Below, piece after piece: positions 35,531 through 44,586 of a stretch of 64,000 bases of DNA. The first letter of the stretch is position 1. The number at the start of each line of letters is the position of its first letter. Origin of the DNA: Acidobacteriota bacterium (GTDB taxonomy: Bacteria > Acidobacteriota > Polarisedimenticolia > Gp22-AA2); NCBI GenBank assembly GCA_003223135.1, contig QHXX01000022.1:28848-92847 (forward strand), read 5' to 3'. The translations under genes and the position numbers were made by a program. The notes under the pieces are model-generated. The model worked only from the letters and a program-made list of their open reading frames with translations, was not told the DNA's origin and ran no database searches.

Positions 35531-35809
35531 ATGCGACTGACGCGCGACCAGGTGGAAGCAATCTCCCAGCGGATCGTTCGCGGGCTCGTGAAGGACGAGA
35601 TCATCGCGACGGAGCGTCCCGAGGCCACCATCGATCTCCTTGCGGGAGTCTTTCTGACCGACCTCGGAGCCGAGGACCGGCTGAATGACGAGGTCCATGA
35701 GCTCCTCAAGAACTATTCCGAGGAGATCAGCCGCGGCATGGTCAACTACCAGGAGCTGTTCCGCAAGGTGAAGTCGAAGCTGGCCCGCGATCGCAAGATG
35801 GTGATCTAG
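35531..35809 (+). CDS. DUF507 family protein (first copy)
   Basis: The 92-residue protein begins MRLTRDQVEAISQRIVRGL and is helical and charged throughout, matching DUF507. DUF507 genes commonly occur as adjacent pairs, as here. Function is unknown. The stop overlaps the GTG of the second copy. Confidence 0.85.
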   Translation: MRLTRDQVEAISQRIVRGLVKDEIIATERPEATIDLLAGVFLTDLGAEDRLNDEVHELLKNYSEEISRGMVNYQELFRKVKSKLARDRKMVI

Positions 35810-36093
35810 TGAGGCTGAGCCACGAACGCTGTGTGCACCTGTCGCACCTCTTCGTCAACGCCCTCGAAGACGAGGAAAGCGTCGAGTTCCTGCGCGATCC
35901 CAACGACATCCGCCTGAAGATGCTGCAGATCCTCGAGTCGGAGCTTCTGAAGGAGGACGAGCTCGAAGAGAGCATCCGCCGAAAGATCGCTTCGCAGAAG
36001 CGAGAGGTGCCGGAGGGCAGCCCCGAGTGGGACCTTCTCTTCCGCAAATATTACGAAGAGGAGCTGAAGAAGGTGAAACGGGTCCGCGAATAG
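35809..36093 (+). CDS. DUF507 family protein (second copy)
   Basis: The 94-residue protein starts at GTG 35809, overlapping the first copy (TAGTG). It shares the MRLSHERCVHLSHLFVNAL opening and ends in a Lys/Arg-rich helix. It is divergent from the first copy, suggesting a heteromeric pair. selB follows after 23 bp. Confidence 0.85.
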   Translation: MRLSHERCVHLSHLFVNALEDEESVEFLRDPNDIRLKMLQILESELLKEDELEESIRRKIASQKREVPEGSPEWDLLFRKYYEEELKKVKRVRE

Positions 36094-36116
36094 CCCGCCC
36101 CGACGCCCCGTTCCTT

Positions 36117-38057
36117 ATGACCGCCCCCCGTCAGATCGTCGTCGGCACCGCCGGACACATCGATCACGGCAAGAGCCTTTTGGTCAAGGCCCTGACCGGC
36201 ACCGATCCCGATCGCCTGAAGGAGGAGAAAGAACGGGGCATCACCATCGACATCGGCTTCGCGAACCTCGTGCTGGACGATGGTACCCGGGTCGGGTTCG
36301 TGGACGTGCCGGGCCACGAGCGCTTCGTCAAGAACATGCTGGCCGGGGTGGGCGGCATCGACCTGGTCCTGCTGTGCATTGCGGCGGACGAGTCGATCAA
36401 GCCGCAGACCCGGGAACACTTCGACATCTGCCGGCTTCTTCGCATTCCGCACGGCGTGATCGTCCTGACCAAGAGCGACCTCGTCGAGCCGGACATCCTC
36501 GACCTCGTCCGGTTGGAGGCGCGCGAGTTCGTCGCCTCCTCGTTCCTGGAATCGGCGCCCCTCGTCGCGGTCAGCGGCAAGACGGGTGCGGGGCTGGCGG
36601 AGCTTAAAGCGGTCCTGCGGGACCTCGCTCGGCGCGTGCCGGCCCGCCCGCTCCGGGGCGTGATGCGGCTGCCGGTCGATCGATCGTTCAGCATCAAGGG
36701 GTTCGGGAGCGTTGTGACCGGAACGCTGATCGCGGGCGCGATCCGCGAGAGCGACGAGGTGGCCATCCTGCCCCAGGGGACCACCGCGCGCGTGCGCGGC
36801 CTGGAGGTCTTCAACCAGCCGACCGCGACCGCCCACCCGGGGCAGAGGACGGCGGTCAACCTGCAGGGCGTCGAGGCGGGCGCCGTCGAGCGCGGCAATC
36901 TCCTGACGCTTCCGGGCGTCCTGAAGCCCTCCCACCTTCTGGACGTCGAGCTGGAGGTGCTGCGGGGTTCCGACGCGTCGCTTCGCGACATGGCACGCGT
37001 GCGCTTCCACCACGGAACTCTCGAGGCGATGGCGCGCGTCAAGCTGCTCGAGCGGGAGGCGATTCCGCCCGGGGACCGCGGCTTCGCTCAACTCCGGCTG
37101 GAGACGCCCGTGGCGCCCCTGCCGGGAGATCGGTTCATTCTGCGGCGCTACTCGCCGCCGATCACCATCGGGGGCGGGACGATCCTGCACAACCAGCCGC
37201 CCAAACTGCGGCGCGGTTCATCCGGATTGCGCGCGCGATTCGCCCGCCTGGCGGACCCCTCTCCGGCCGTCCGCCTGCGCGCGCTCATCGACGAGGCGGG
37301 CGCCTCGGGCATCGACGCGCACGGCCTGAGATCCTTGACGGGATGGGATGAGGAGGAAGCCGCGCGCCTCCTCGAACCTCTGACGCGCGCGGGCGGGATC
37401 GTCACCCTGCCGGCGGCGGTGGTCCGCTACGTGGCGGGGGACGCATGGCGCGACCTGTCCAGGCAGGTCGTCGCGACCCTCGAGGAGTTTCACCTCAAAG
37501 AGCCCCTCAAGGAGGGGCTTCCCAGGGAGGAGCTGCGAACGCGCCTGTTCGCCCGCCTGCACCCCGATGCCTTCAAGTTCCTGCTGGCGGACCTCATCCA
37601 GAGAGGTTCTGTAAGGGCGGACAAGGACCGACTGGCGCTCACCACGCACCGCATCGCCCTGTCGCCGAGGGAGGCGGAGCTCATGGAGCAGATCGAGGCG
37701 CGTTTTGCAGCCTCGGGGACCAACCCGCCCGAGGTCGACGAGGTGATCGCGGCGCTACGGACCGACCCGGCGCCGGCGCAGCGCCTGTACCACCTGCTCC
37801 TTCAGCGCGGCCGTCTCGTGCGCATTCCGGACGGGAAAGTCTTCCACGCCGGGGCGCTGGACGACCTGAAGCGCCGCCTGTGGGAGCAGCGCGCCAAAAG
37901 CCCGATGATCGACATCTCCAAATTCAAAGAGTTGAGCGGCACCAGCCGGAAGAACGCCATCCCCCTGCTGGAGCATTTCGACCAGACACGCGTGACGCGC
38001 CGCGAAGGCAACAAGCGGCTCATTCTGCCGCCGCCCGCCGATCGGTCCCGGACCTGA
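36117..38057 (+). CDS. selB: Selenocysteine-specific elongation factor SelB
   Basis: The 646-residue protein brings selenocysteyl-tRNA to UGA codons with a SECIS hairpin. The GTPase has [28 protein letters not shown] and TKSD. Translation-factor beta domains follow ([16 protein letters not shown]), and the last third holds the winged-helix repeats that bind SECIS RNA ([41 protein letters not shown]). ATG 36117 is placed by the family's N-terminus. selA, selD and the selenocysteine tRNA are not in the window. Its presence shows the genome is expected to make selenoproteins. Confidence 0.95.
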   Translation: MTAPRQIVVGTAGHIDHGKSLLVKALTGTDPDRLKEEKERGITIDIGFANLVLDDGTRVGFVDVPGHERFVKNMLAGVGGIDLVLLCIAADESIKPQTREHFDICRLLRIPHGVIVLTKSDLVEPDILDLVRLEAREFVASSFLESAPLVAVSGKTGAGLAELKAVLRDLARRVPARPLRGVMRLPVDRSFSIKGFGSVVTGTLIAGAIRESDEVAILPQGTTARVRGLEVFNQPTATAHPGQRTAVNLQGVEAGAVERGNLLTLPGVLKPSHLLDVELEVLRGSDASLRDMARVRFHHGTLEAMARVKLLEREAIPPGDRGFAQLRLETPVAPLPGDRFILRRYSPPITIGGGTILHNQPPKLRRGSSGLRARFARLADPSPAVRLRALIDEAGASGIDAHGLRSLTGWDEEEAARLLEPLTRAGGIVTLPAAVVRYVAGDAWRDLSRQVVATLEEFHLKEPLKEGLPREELRTRLFARLHPDAFKFLLADLIQRGSVRADKDRLALTTHRIALSPREAELMEQIEARFAASGTNPPEVDEVIAALRTDPAPAQRLYHLLLQRGRLVRIPDGKVFHAGALDDLKRRLWEQRAKSPMIDISKFKELSGTSRKNAIPLLEHFDQTRVTRREGNKRLILPPPADRSRT

Positions 38058-38114
38058 ATCAAGGGGCGCGGCATTGGGCGACCTGCCCTCCTGATGCGTC
38101 GGTGGAGGACCTGA

Positions 38115-38143
38115 TTGACTATCCCCCGATCGGCGTCTAAGAT
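38115..38143 (+). promoter_or_regulatory. Promoter of tatA
   Basis: TTGACT (38115-38120), 17 nt, then TAAGAT (38138-38143). The predicted start is near 38150; GGGGG at 38152-38156 serves ATG 38167. Confidence 0.6.
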
Positions 38144-38166
38144 GGATGGCCTGGGGGTACACCTCA

Positions 38167-38346
38167 ATGGGTTCGATCGGCGTTCCCGAGCTGATACTCA
38201 TCTTCGTGATCCTGCTCCTGATCTTCGGCGGCAAGAAGATCCCGGAGCTCGCCCGCGGGCTGGGCGCCGGCATTCGGAACTTCAAGGATGCCCTGCACGA
38301 GGGAGAGCACGGAGAGCAGAAGCCCAAGGACACCAAAGAGAACTGA
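38167..38346 (+). CDS. tatA: Twin-arginine translocase subunit TatA/E
   Basis: The 59-residue protein has one N-terminal membrane helix (PELILIFVILLLIFGGKKI) followed by the amphipathic helix LPELARGLG-type (here IPELARGLGAGIRNFKDAL) and a polar tail. It forms the translocation pore for folded Tat substrates, such as the molybdoenzyme large subunit in this window. The in-frame ATG at 38146 is rejected because it lies 2 nt from the -10 box. tatC is not nearby. Confidence 0.9.
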   Translation: MGSIGVPELILIFVILLLIFGGKKIPELARGLGAGIRNFKDALHEGEHGEQKPKDTKEN

Positions 38347-38418
38347 AGGCCGATCGCCGCTTCCCCTTCGGATTCCGGCGGGGGCGGGTGCGGTGACGCG
38401 CCCGGTCCCCCACCCGTC

Positions 38419-40173
38419 ATGTCGAGCAGCCCGCCCCTCACCACCTTAACCCCCCCGATCCGGGAGGAGATCGCCCTGCAGAGGGCGACGGTCGCGCGCC
38501 TCAAGAAGGACATCCTGGGGGTCGACCGGAACGCGCGCAAGCGGTACATCCGCGACTTCCACGAGGAGTTCAACCGCCTCCAGGATCCCTCGTCCTTTGA
38601 CGACCTGGTCGTCGCCTGCTACAAGGCGGACATCGTCTACATCGGAGACTACCACGCGCTTCCCGCTTCGCAGGAATTCGCCGCCCGCCTCTTGCGGGAG
38701 ATCACCGCGCGCTCGGGGGAGGTGGTGCTCTGCATGGAAATGGTGTATACGCGCAGCCAGAAGATCCTCGATCGTTTCATGGCGGGGGAGATCGGCGAAG
38801 CCGAGTTCCTGAAGGATATCCGGTACGATCTCGACTGGGGCTACGACTGGAACGCCTTCCGGCGCCTGTTCGATGTCGCCCGCGAGCACCGCCTCGCCGT
38901 CATCGGGATTGACTGCGAGCCGCGCCGGGGCCTGCGCTATATCCGCAAGCGCGATGCACATGCCGGGGCGCGCATCGCCGATATCGTGCAGCAGCGGCCG
39001 CGCGCCAAAATCGTCGTGCTGATCGGTGAGTCGCACCTGGCTCGCAACCACCTCCCGCGCAAGGTCACCGCCAATCTCAAGGCCAGAGGTCTCGAGCGCC
39101 GCGGCGTCATCGTGCTGCAGAACCTGGAGGAGATTTACTGGCAGCTCGCCGAGCGCGGCCAGGAGCAGGTGGACGTCGTGACACTCGGGCCGGATCGCTT
39201 CTGCGTCTTCAACACCAGCCCGATCGCCAAGTACGAGGCCTACCGCCGGACCCTCGAGGTGTGGCAGGGCGACGCCGACGACCAGGACGACATCGATCTC
39301 TCCTCGACCGTCTACAGCATGATCGACACCATCCTGAAATTCCTGCGTATCGACAAGTACACGCACGTGGTGAAGCGCAACGGCCGTTCCCGCGACTTCC
39401 TGGTCGACATCTATCCGGAGGTCTATTCCGGCCTGGAAGGCGGGGATGTGAAACGCCTTCTCGGGGCGCACGAGTTCTCTCCGGACGAGGCGGAGGAGAT
39501 CGCCGGTTACCTGGCGCAGCATGGCTCGTGCTACGTGCCGCGCATCAACGCCATTTTCATCGGGCAGCTCAACATGGTCCATGCCGGGGAGGAGGCCGCC
39601 CACTTCGTGAATCTGGCCCTCAAGGGGGAAATCTACGACGCCGCGCCGCGCGAAATGCCGCAGCACGACCTGTTCTACAACGGGGTCCTGGAGGAGGCGC
39701 TGGGTTTCTTCGGATCCAAGCTCATCGACCCGAGCCGCAACCACTTCTTCGAGACGGCGTTCTACCAGTACTACCGCAAGGACCGGGAGACCATCGAGCG
39801 GGAGACGCCGTACACCTACGAGGACTTCAACGCCATCATCCACTTTATCCTTCTGCACAAGAAGTTCGAGCAGAACTACACGCGGTTCGACGACGTGCCG
39901 GAGGAGATCCTGGCCGGCATCCGGGCCGCGCCACGTCGCGCGAACATCCTGATCCACGAGCTCGGTTACTTCCTCGGCCAGCAGATCCATGACGCCTACC
40001 GCGCCGGCGTCATCGATCGCCGAGAGATCGCCCTCCTGTTCCGGAGCTCCTTCCGCGAGAGCGGCAGCTCCCTGAAGACCTACCTCGATCTCACCGAGCG
40101 CGTGCGCCCGGCGCTGCAGAGCGGATCGACACCACAGCCGGCGCCACCGGCGGGCGAGCCCCAGGCGACCTGA
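38419..40173 (+). CDS. ChaN-like domain protein
   Basis: The 584-residue protein has, in its first 290 residues, the haem-binding ChaN (DUF399) type fold: VYIGDYHALPASQEFAARLL, VLCMEMVYTRSQKIL and VVLIGESHLARNHLP. The second half (residues about 300-560) has no recognised domain but is rich in aromatic and acidic residues, with HFVNLALKGEIYD and ILIHELGYFLGQQIHDAY. No signal peptide or lipobox is seen, unlike classical ChaN, so it is probably cytoplasmic. The role is uncertain. Confidence 0.7.
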   Translation: MSSSPPLTTLTPPIREEIALQRATVARLKKDILGVDRNARKRYIRDFHEEFNRLQDPSSFDDLVVACYKADIVYIGDYHALPASQEFAARLLREITARSGEVVLCMEMVYTRSQKILDRFMAGEIGEAEFLKDIRYDLDWGYDWNAFRRLFDVAREHRLAVIGIDCEPRRGLRYIRKRDAHAGARIADIVQQRPRAKIVVLIGESHLARNHLPRKVTANLKARGLERRGVIVLQNLEEIYWQLAERGQEQVDVVTLGPDRFCVFNTSPIAKYEAYRRTLEVWQGDADDQDDIDLSSTVYSMIDTILKFLRIDKYTHVVKRNGRSRDFLVDIYPEVYSGLEGGDVKRLLGAHEFSPDEAEEIAGYLAQHGSCYVPRINAIFIGQLNMVHAGEEAAHFVNLALKGEIYDAAPREMPQHDLFYNGVLEEALGFFGSKLIDPSRNHFFETAFYQYYRKDRETIERETPYTYEDFNAIIHFILLHKKFEQNYTRFDDVPEEILAGIRAAPRRANILIHELGYFLGQQIHDAYRAGVIDRREIALLFRSSFRESGSSLKTYLDLTERVRPALQSGSTPQPAPPAGEPQAT

Positions 40174-40306
40174 CCGCGCGGCGGCTTCGGCGCCGCTCCG
40201 CATTCCCGGGAAGTCTCGCGCGGCTCATCGGGCCTTCCGCTCGGCGACGGCGGAGTGGGCGAAGGGGGAATGCCGCGGGCCTGAGGGCGCTCGTGACAAA
40301 TTCGGG

Positions 40307-41161
40307 CTAGGCGTCCCCGAGTTCGGCCGCGGCCCTTCGGAACAGGACACCGGCCGTCGAGCTGAAGAGGTAGGGAGAAGGGGCGGCGGTGAGATAGCCG
40401 AGGCGCACGAGCTCCTCCAGGACCTGCAGCGCCTCCTCCGGGCCGCAGCCGAGATTCACGGCCGTGTCCTCGGCCACCACGCTCACGGCCCCCGAACATG
40501 ACAGATGCGCGAGAAGGTTCCGGCAGCGGCGGTGCAGGGCGAGCCGCCCGGCGCGACGCAGGCACAGGTCACGCACCACCGCGGTGGCGAGGACGGCGGC
40601 CGCGCGTCCAGCCAGAGGATCGACGCTCTCCAGGAAAATGTCAAAGCGGTCGAGCCTGTTTCTGTGGGCGCACGTGACGCCGCTGCACCGCGGGACGCCC
40701 GACACACCCACGATCATCTCGATCGCGACGTGCTCGATCAAGTGGGCGACGTGCAGACCGTCCCGCTCGTCGCCGTCGGGACCGGCCGTGGGCACCCCGG
40801 CGGAGCCGGTCCCATCGGTTGCCAGCAGGAGCCGAATCTCGTCCCCGGCGCCGCAGTCATGCTCCAGGAGGCGCGGACAGAGGTCGAGGAGCGCCTCGCG
40901 TCCCTCCGGATAAATAGGAACCGGGCGTCTCCGCAGATGGGCGCCGAGGTCGAGCGTCAGGCGGACGCGCGGGATCCCGGGCACGAACCCGGGATGCAGG
41001 GAGGAGGCTTCGGGGAAGAGACCGAGGCGCACTTCGCGTATAAGGACCGCGTCGGCCGGCACCTCGTCTTGGGTGCTGGCCGGCCTCGCTTCGGACGTCC
41101 TCGGGGCGGGCGTGCGCCCGCGGATCTTATCGCGAAATGGCCGGAGCAGCTCGTCGGTCAC
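40307..41161 (-). CDS. Stand-alone cyanophycin-synthetase-like N-terminal domain protein
   Basis: The 284-residue protein starts at GTG 41161 (GGGAGAG upstream). Residues about 70-210 match, by eye, the N-terminal domain of cyanophycin synthetase CphA1: LCPRLLEHDCG corresponds to the LxPxLxEHxCS block, HVAHLIEHVAIEM to GHxxEHxALEL, SGVP to AGMP, and FDIFLESVDPLAGRAAA to VVFEYxxExAGRxAG. The ATP-grasp and Mur-ligase domains are absent. The C-terminal 70 residues look like a winged helix (AVNLGCGPEEALQVLEELVRLGYL). It is the last gene of the eight-gene ParA/MinD cluster. Function is unknown. Confidence 0.65.
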   Translation of the reverse strand: MTDELLRPFRDKIRGRTPAPRTSEARPASTQDEVPADAVLIREVRLGLFPEASSLHPGFVPGIPRVRLTLDLGAHLRRRPVPIYPEGREALLDLCPRLLEHDCGAGDEIRLLLATDGTGSAGVPTAGPDGDERDGLHVAHLIEHVAIEMIVGVSGVPRCSGVTCAHRNRLDRFDIFLESVDPLAGRAAAVLATAVVRDLCLRRAGRLALHRRCRNLLAHLSCSGAVSVVAEDTAVNLGCGPEEALQVLEELVRLGYLTAAPSPYLFSSTAGVLFRRAAAELGDA

Positions 41162-41184
41162 GGTTCTCTCCCGCGGGCGAAGGA

Positions 41185-41388
41185 TCAGCGCCCGACGGTG
41201 GGATCTTCCAGGTCGAGGGTTCCCTGCAGCACCACCCGGTACTCGCCGGTCTCGCGGTCGACCATCTCGACCTGCGCCGCGGCATTCATCGAGTGAATGA
41301 TCAGGTCGCCGATCTTCGCGCGCAGTGTCGCGGGAGAGGTCGGTGAAGATTCAAGCGTCGTGAGATCCTGCAAGCGGAATCGCGGCAT
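41185..41388 (-). CDS. Small paralogous protein B (67 aa)
   Basis: ATG 41388 (GGAGG 9 nt upstream) gives MPRFRLQDLTTLESSPTS, which aligns with the start of the next paralog. It predicts one helix (SPATLRAKIGDLIIHSM) and a beta hairpin (QVEMVDRETGEYRVVLQG). ATG 41415, touching the preceding stop, would add nine residues. No family is recognised. It lies between its paralog and the cyanophycin-type gene. Confidence 0.75.
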   Translation of the reverse strand: MPRFRLQDLTTLESSPTSPATLRAKIGDLIIHSMNAAAQVEMVDRETGEYRVVLQGTLDLEDPTVGR

Positions 41389-41415
41389 GAGGTCCTGCCT
41401 CCACGGGTCCTGCAT

Positions 41416-41622
41416 TCAGGTCACATCGAACGGCGTCTTTTCGGTGTCGATCGTCCCCTGCAGCACGATGCGGTATTCGCCGGTCTGCGGGTTCACCGCC
41501 TCGATGCGCACGCGCGCCGAGGTCGAGCTGATCAGCATCTCGCCCAGTTTCGTGCGCAGCGCGGCGGCCGAGGTCGGCGCCGTCTCCAGCAACGGGAAAT
41601 CGTCGAGACGGAAACGACTCAT
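41416..41622 (-). CDS. Small paralogous protein A (68 aa)
   Basis: The protein starts at ATG 41622, overlapping the preceding stop, with AGGAGA as ribosome site. MSRFRLDDFPLLETAPTS and TGEYRIVLQGTID are closely similar to protein B. The two are tandem duplicates about 50% identical by eye, with the C-terminal hairpin best conserved. There is no signal peptide, Cys or membrane segment. They could be small structural, adaptor or cargo proteins of the ParA/MinD cluster. Confidence 0.8.
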   Translation of the reverse strand: MSRFRLDDFPLLETAPTSAAALRTKLGEMLISSTSARVRIEAVNPQTGEYRIVLQGTIDTEKTPFDVT

Positions 41623-42161
41623 TCTCCTGCCCTCCTCTCCGGGTCGACCTGGGGCGACGGGGCCGGACGAGCGGGTCCGAGTGCGATGGCGCGACCCGAG
41701 GTCTGGCCGGCGGCGCAGGCCACGACGCGTCGGTAGCCCTGCCTCAGCACTTCGATCGGCGCCCGCGCCAGCTCTTTCTCGAGACCCTTCTCGATCTGGT
41801 CGACGAGGTCGTTCAGGATGGTCGCCCCGGTGGCCCCGGTGCGCTGCGGCATGACTGGCTCGATGGCCGGCGCGATCCCGCCTTCGTGATCCGGCCCCAG
41901 AAGCTCGGACATCTCCAGGTGGGACACGGGGCCGGCCGGCCGGCGTACACCGGTGGTCGTCTCGCGCACGCCCGGGAGGGCGCTGGCGGAAGCCTCCTCG
42001 GCCACGGCGTCTGGCGGCATCCGGGCGGCGGACGAAGCGTGCGGCGCCATTTCGGGCCTCCTGAAGTGGGGGAGCGGAGGCAGCGGGATCCGTTTCAGAT
42101 CGTTCGCCGGGTGGACGACGGGAGTGGAGGTAGGGGGTCGTGGGCGGCGTTCAGTGGTCAT
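41619..42161 (-). CDS. Proline-rich protein with C-terminal helix
   Basis: The 180-residue protein starts at ATG 42161 (GGAGGGA upstream). The first 100 residues are Pro/Ala-rich and probably disordered (RRPRPPTSTPVVHPAND, IPLPPLPHFRRPEM). A predicted long helix follows (ILNDLVDQIEKGLEKELA, APIEVLRQGYRRVVAC) and then another Pro-rich tail. No family is recognised. It overlaps the genes on both sides, so it belongs to the cluster. A disordered arm plus helix fits an adaptor for the two ATPases, by inference. Confidence 0.7.
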   Translation of the reverse strand: MTTERRPRPPTSTPVVHPANDLKRIPLPPLPHFRRPEMAPHASSAARMPPDAVAEEASASALPGVRETTTGVRRPAGPVSHLEMSELLGPDHEGGIAPAIEPVMPQRTGATGATILNDLVDQIEKGLEKELARAPIEVLRQGYRRVVACAAGQTSGRAIALGPARPAPSPQVDPERRAGE

Positions 42162-42861
42162 GGCGGTCCCTCCTGGGAGGAGCGCCGGCCGGGGCCTGCG
42201 GGTCGGACGGGCGGCCGGACTGGCGGGCAACCGTGTCGTCACGTGCGCTGCGCGGCTCGGTCGTGTGTCCGAAACTCCAGAACGATCCCGGCAGCGTGCG
42301 CGGGCCTGCGGGTCCTGAGCCGTCCTGGCCTCCGGGCCCCTGGTCTGACTTTTCACCTGAGAGCAGCTCGGCGGCGGGCGAAATCGGTGGAGGAGACGAA
42401 GCCTCCTCCGGCGCGGGCGACTCCCGCCGCACCGGGTCGAGTATTCCATCGGCCACCGAGAAGGAGAGCCGCCCGGAAGGCGGCGCCTTGGAGCTGAACC
42501 CCATCCACGTGACCAGCGCCACGTCGTCTACGAAGGGGTCGCCGAGGTCCGGGTGCGGATTCGCCGGCCGCTCAGCCGCTCCAGGTCGGATGGCGGGCTT
42601 CTTGACGGCGGATTGCCTTGCGGCGGGCTTCCGGCGCCGCGGCTCGGGTTCGGATCCGCGCGTCTCCTCCACGACCGCGACGATCCGCTGCGCCACGGAC
42701 AGGGAAATGCCGCTCTCGGACGCGAGACGATCCGCCCCCGCCCGGGCGATCGCGACCTCGTCCTCGAACCCCGCGCGCGCCAGGCGATCGAGAACCTCGC
42801 GGCCGAAGAGCTGGACGAGGAGGGTCAGGTTTTGCCTGTCGCGCGCGTCACTGTCGCTCAT
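42151..42861 (-). CDS. Helix-hairpin-helix-containing protein with disordered tail
   Basis: The 236-residue protein starts at ATG 42861. Residues 15-70 (REVLDRLARAGFEDEVAIARA, SGISLSVAQRIVAVVEE) resemble a helix-hairpin-helix DNA-binding pair. The rest is low-complexity, Pro/Ser/Arg-rich sequence with a short conserved-looking island (DPFVDDVALVTWMGFSSKAP). It lies 27 bp after the ParA gene and overlaps the Pro-rich gene by 11 bp. It could link the ATPases to DNA; that is inference. Confidence 0.65.
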   Translation of the reverse strand: MSDSDARDRQNLTLLVQLFGREVLDRLARAGFEDEVAIARAGADRLASESGISLSVAQRIVAVVEETRGSEPEPRRRKPAARQSAVKKPAIRPGAAERPANPHPDLGDPFVDDVALVTWMGFSSKAPPSGRLSFSVADGILDPVRRESPAPEEASSPPPISPAAELLSGEKSDQGPGGQDGSGPAGPRTLPGSFWSFGHTTEPRSARDDTVARQSGRPSDPQAPAGAPPRRDRHDH

Positions 42862-42888
42862 GCTCGGCTTTCCAGGCGACCGGCGACC

Positions 42889-43635
42889 TCAACATTCGGC
42901 GACGACCTCCTGCGCCAGCGCCATGTAGTCCTGGCAGCCGCGGGCGTTCGGGTCGTAGTCCACGATCGGCACGCCGAAGCTCGACGCCTCCTTCAGCTTG
43001 ACGTTGGAATGGATCACGGTACCGAACAACGCTTCGCCGAAGTAGCCGCTCAGGTCCTTGAGGATCTCCCGGCCGAAGGCGGTGCGGCGGTCATAGAGCG
43101 TGGCCAGAGCCCGTATCCGCGGCGAGCCGCCCGCCGCCCCCTCGATGAACTCGAGGAGCTGGCTCACGCCGTACAGCGCGAAGAAACCGGTTTCGACCGT
43201 GATGATCGTCTCGTCGGCGGCGCGCACCGCGTTCGCGGTCAGGAGCCCGCCGGTGGGCGGGCAGTCGATCAACACGAAGTCGTAGCTGCCACCGATCCCG
43301 TCGAGCGCGCGCTTCAGTGTTTCCTCGCCGTGCGGCAGCAGGTGCAGGCGCTGCTCCGCGAGAAGCAGGCGGGGATTCGACGGGGCGAGGTCGAGATTCT
43401 CGGACACTTTCCGGACGACTCCCTGGAAGCCGCCGCCATCCAGGAGGGCGTCATAGATCGTGGCGCCGTCGAGATCAGGTTTGCCGCGGCTCAGGCCGAG
43501 CGAGGCGTGCGCCTGCGGATCGAGATCGACGATGAGAGTCCTTCGACCGAGGCGCGCCAGGCAGGCGCCCAGATTGATGGCGGTCGTGGTCTTGCCGCAG
43601 CCACCCTTCTGATTGGCGATGGCGATCACGCGCAT
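42889..43635 (-). CDS. ParA-family ATPase
   Basis: The 248-residue protein has the deviant Walker A KGGCGKTTTAINLGA, the Walker B region LIVDLDPQAHAS and YDFVLIDCPPTGG, and the typical SNVKLKEASSFGVPIVDYDP near the end. It belongs to the Soj/ParA group that positions DNA or protein cargo by ATP-driven gradients on the nucleoid. No parB or parS-like site is next to it, so an orphan cargo-positioning role is likely. Its start overlaps the MinD-like gene by 10 bp. Confidence 0.92.
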   Translation of the reverse strand: MRVIAIANQKGGCGKTTTAINLGACLARLGRRTLIVDLDPQAHASLGLSRGKPDLDGATIYDALLDGGGFQGVVRKVSENLDLAPSNPRLLLAEQRLHLLPHGEETLKRALDGIGGSYDFVLIDCPPTGGLLTANAVRAADETIITVETGFFALYGVSQLLEFIEGAAGGSPRIRALATLYDRRTAFGREILKDLSGYFGEALFGTVIHSNVKLKEASSFGVPIVDYDPNARGCQDYMALAQEVVAEC

Positions 43636-44579
43636 TCGGGTCCTCGATCCGGTTCGAACCGCGCGGCGTGCGTCGCACCGGCGCGGCCGTCCGCCATAGT
43701 ACCGGCGAGCCGCTGGTCGATCTCGAGGAGGAGCGCCCGCCCCACGCCCCTTAGGCACGCGGAGGCGGGCGCCGCCGGCTGGTTCAGGAGGATCGGCACC
43801 CGGGCGGCCACCGAGGTGGTCACGCGAGGGTCGTTGAGGACGTGTCCCAGATAGAAGAGACGGCGCTCCAGAAATCGCTGGCACACGCGATCGATCCGGC
43901 CGAAGACCTCCAGCCCCTCGACGGCGCTCTGGGCCCGATTGACCACGACGAACACGCGCGCGGATCGATTGTTGCGCACCACGTTCTTGATGACGGCGTA
44001 GCCGTCGGTCATGGCGGTCAGATCCGGGCTGGTCACGACGAGGATCTCCTCGATGGCGTACAGGAACGACGTCGTCGAGCGCCCGATACCGGCGCCGGTG
44101 TCCACCAGCACGACGTCGGCCCGCTCCCCGACCGCGTCCACGGCGGCGACCAGGCGCCGGAGGCGACTGGGGTGCAGGTCCGCCATCTCCGGTCTTCCGG
44201 ATCCGCCTCCGGCCAGCCGCACGCCGATCGGTCCGGATTCGGCGATGTCGTCGATCGTCGCCCCGCCCTCGATCACCTCCATCACCGTGCGGCGCGGCTG
44301 CAGGCCGAGGAGCAGGTGCAGGTTCGCCAGCCCCATGTCGGCGTCCACGGCGATGACCTTGAGTCCCGACGCGGCCAGGTGGACGGCGAGATTGCTGGTC
44401 AGGACCGATTTCCCCGTACCCCCCTTGCCGCTGGTGACGCACACGACGACCGGACGCGGAAACGGGGCCGCGGCCTCGTCTTTGACGAGCGAGAGCTCCT
44501 GGGGCTTCGAGGGTGAAGAGGTGAACGGCGATGCGCCGAGGTCGTACAGTCCACGTCCAAGGCGGCGACGCGTCAACAC
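43626..44579 (-). CDS. MinD/FlhG-like ATPase
   Basis: The protein of about 317 residues has Walker A TSGKGGTGKSVLTSNLA, VDADMGLANLHLLLG and LVDTGAGIGRSTTSFLYA, matching the MinD/FlhG family, which acts at membranes or poles. The C-terminus is Ala/Arg-rich without a clear amphipathic membrane helix. GTG 44579 is preferred because GAGGAGG sits just upstream and it avoids a 56-bp overlap required by ATG 44642; TTG 44576 is also possible. Having a MinD-like and a ParA-like ATPase in tandem is the most striking feature of the cluster. Confidence 0.88.
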   Translation of the reverse strand: MLTRRRLGRGLYDLGASPFTSSPSKPQELSLVKDEAAAPFPRPVVVCVTSGKGGTGKSVLTSNLAVHLAASGLKVIAVDADMGLANLHLLLGLQPRRTVMEVIEGGATIDDIAESGPIGVRLAGGGSGRPEMADLHPSRLRRLVAAVDAVGERADVVLVDTGAGIGRSTTSFLYAIEEILVVTSPDLTAMTDGYAVIKNVVRNNRSARVFVVVNRAQSAVEGLEVFGRIDRVCQRFLERRLFYLGHVLNDPRVTTSVAARVPILLNQPAAPASACLRGVGRALLLEIDQRLAGTMADGRAGATHAARFEPDRGPECA

Positions 44580-44586
44580 GTCCTCC

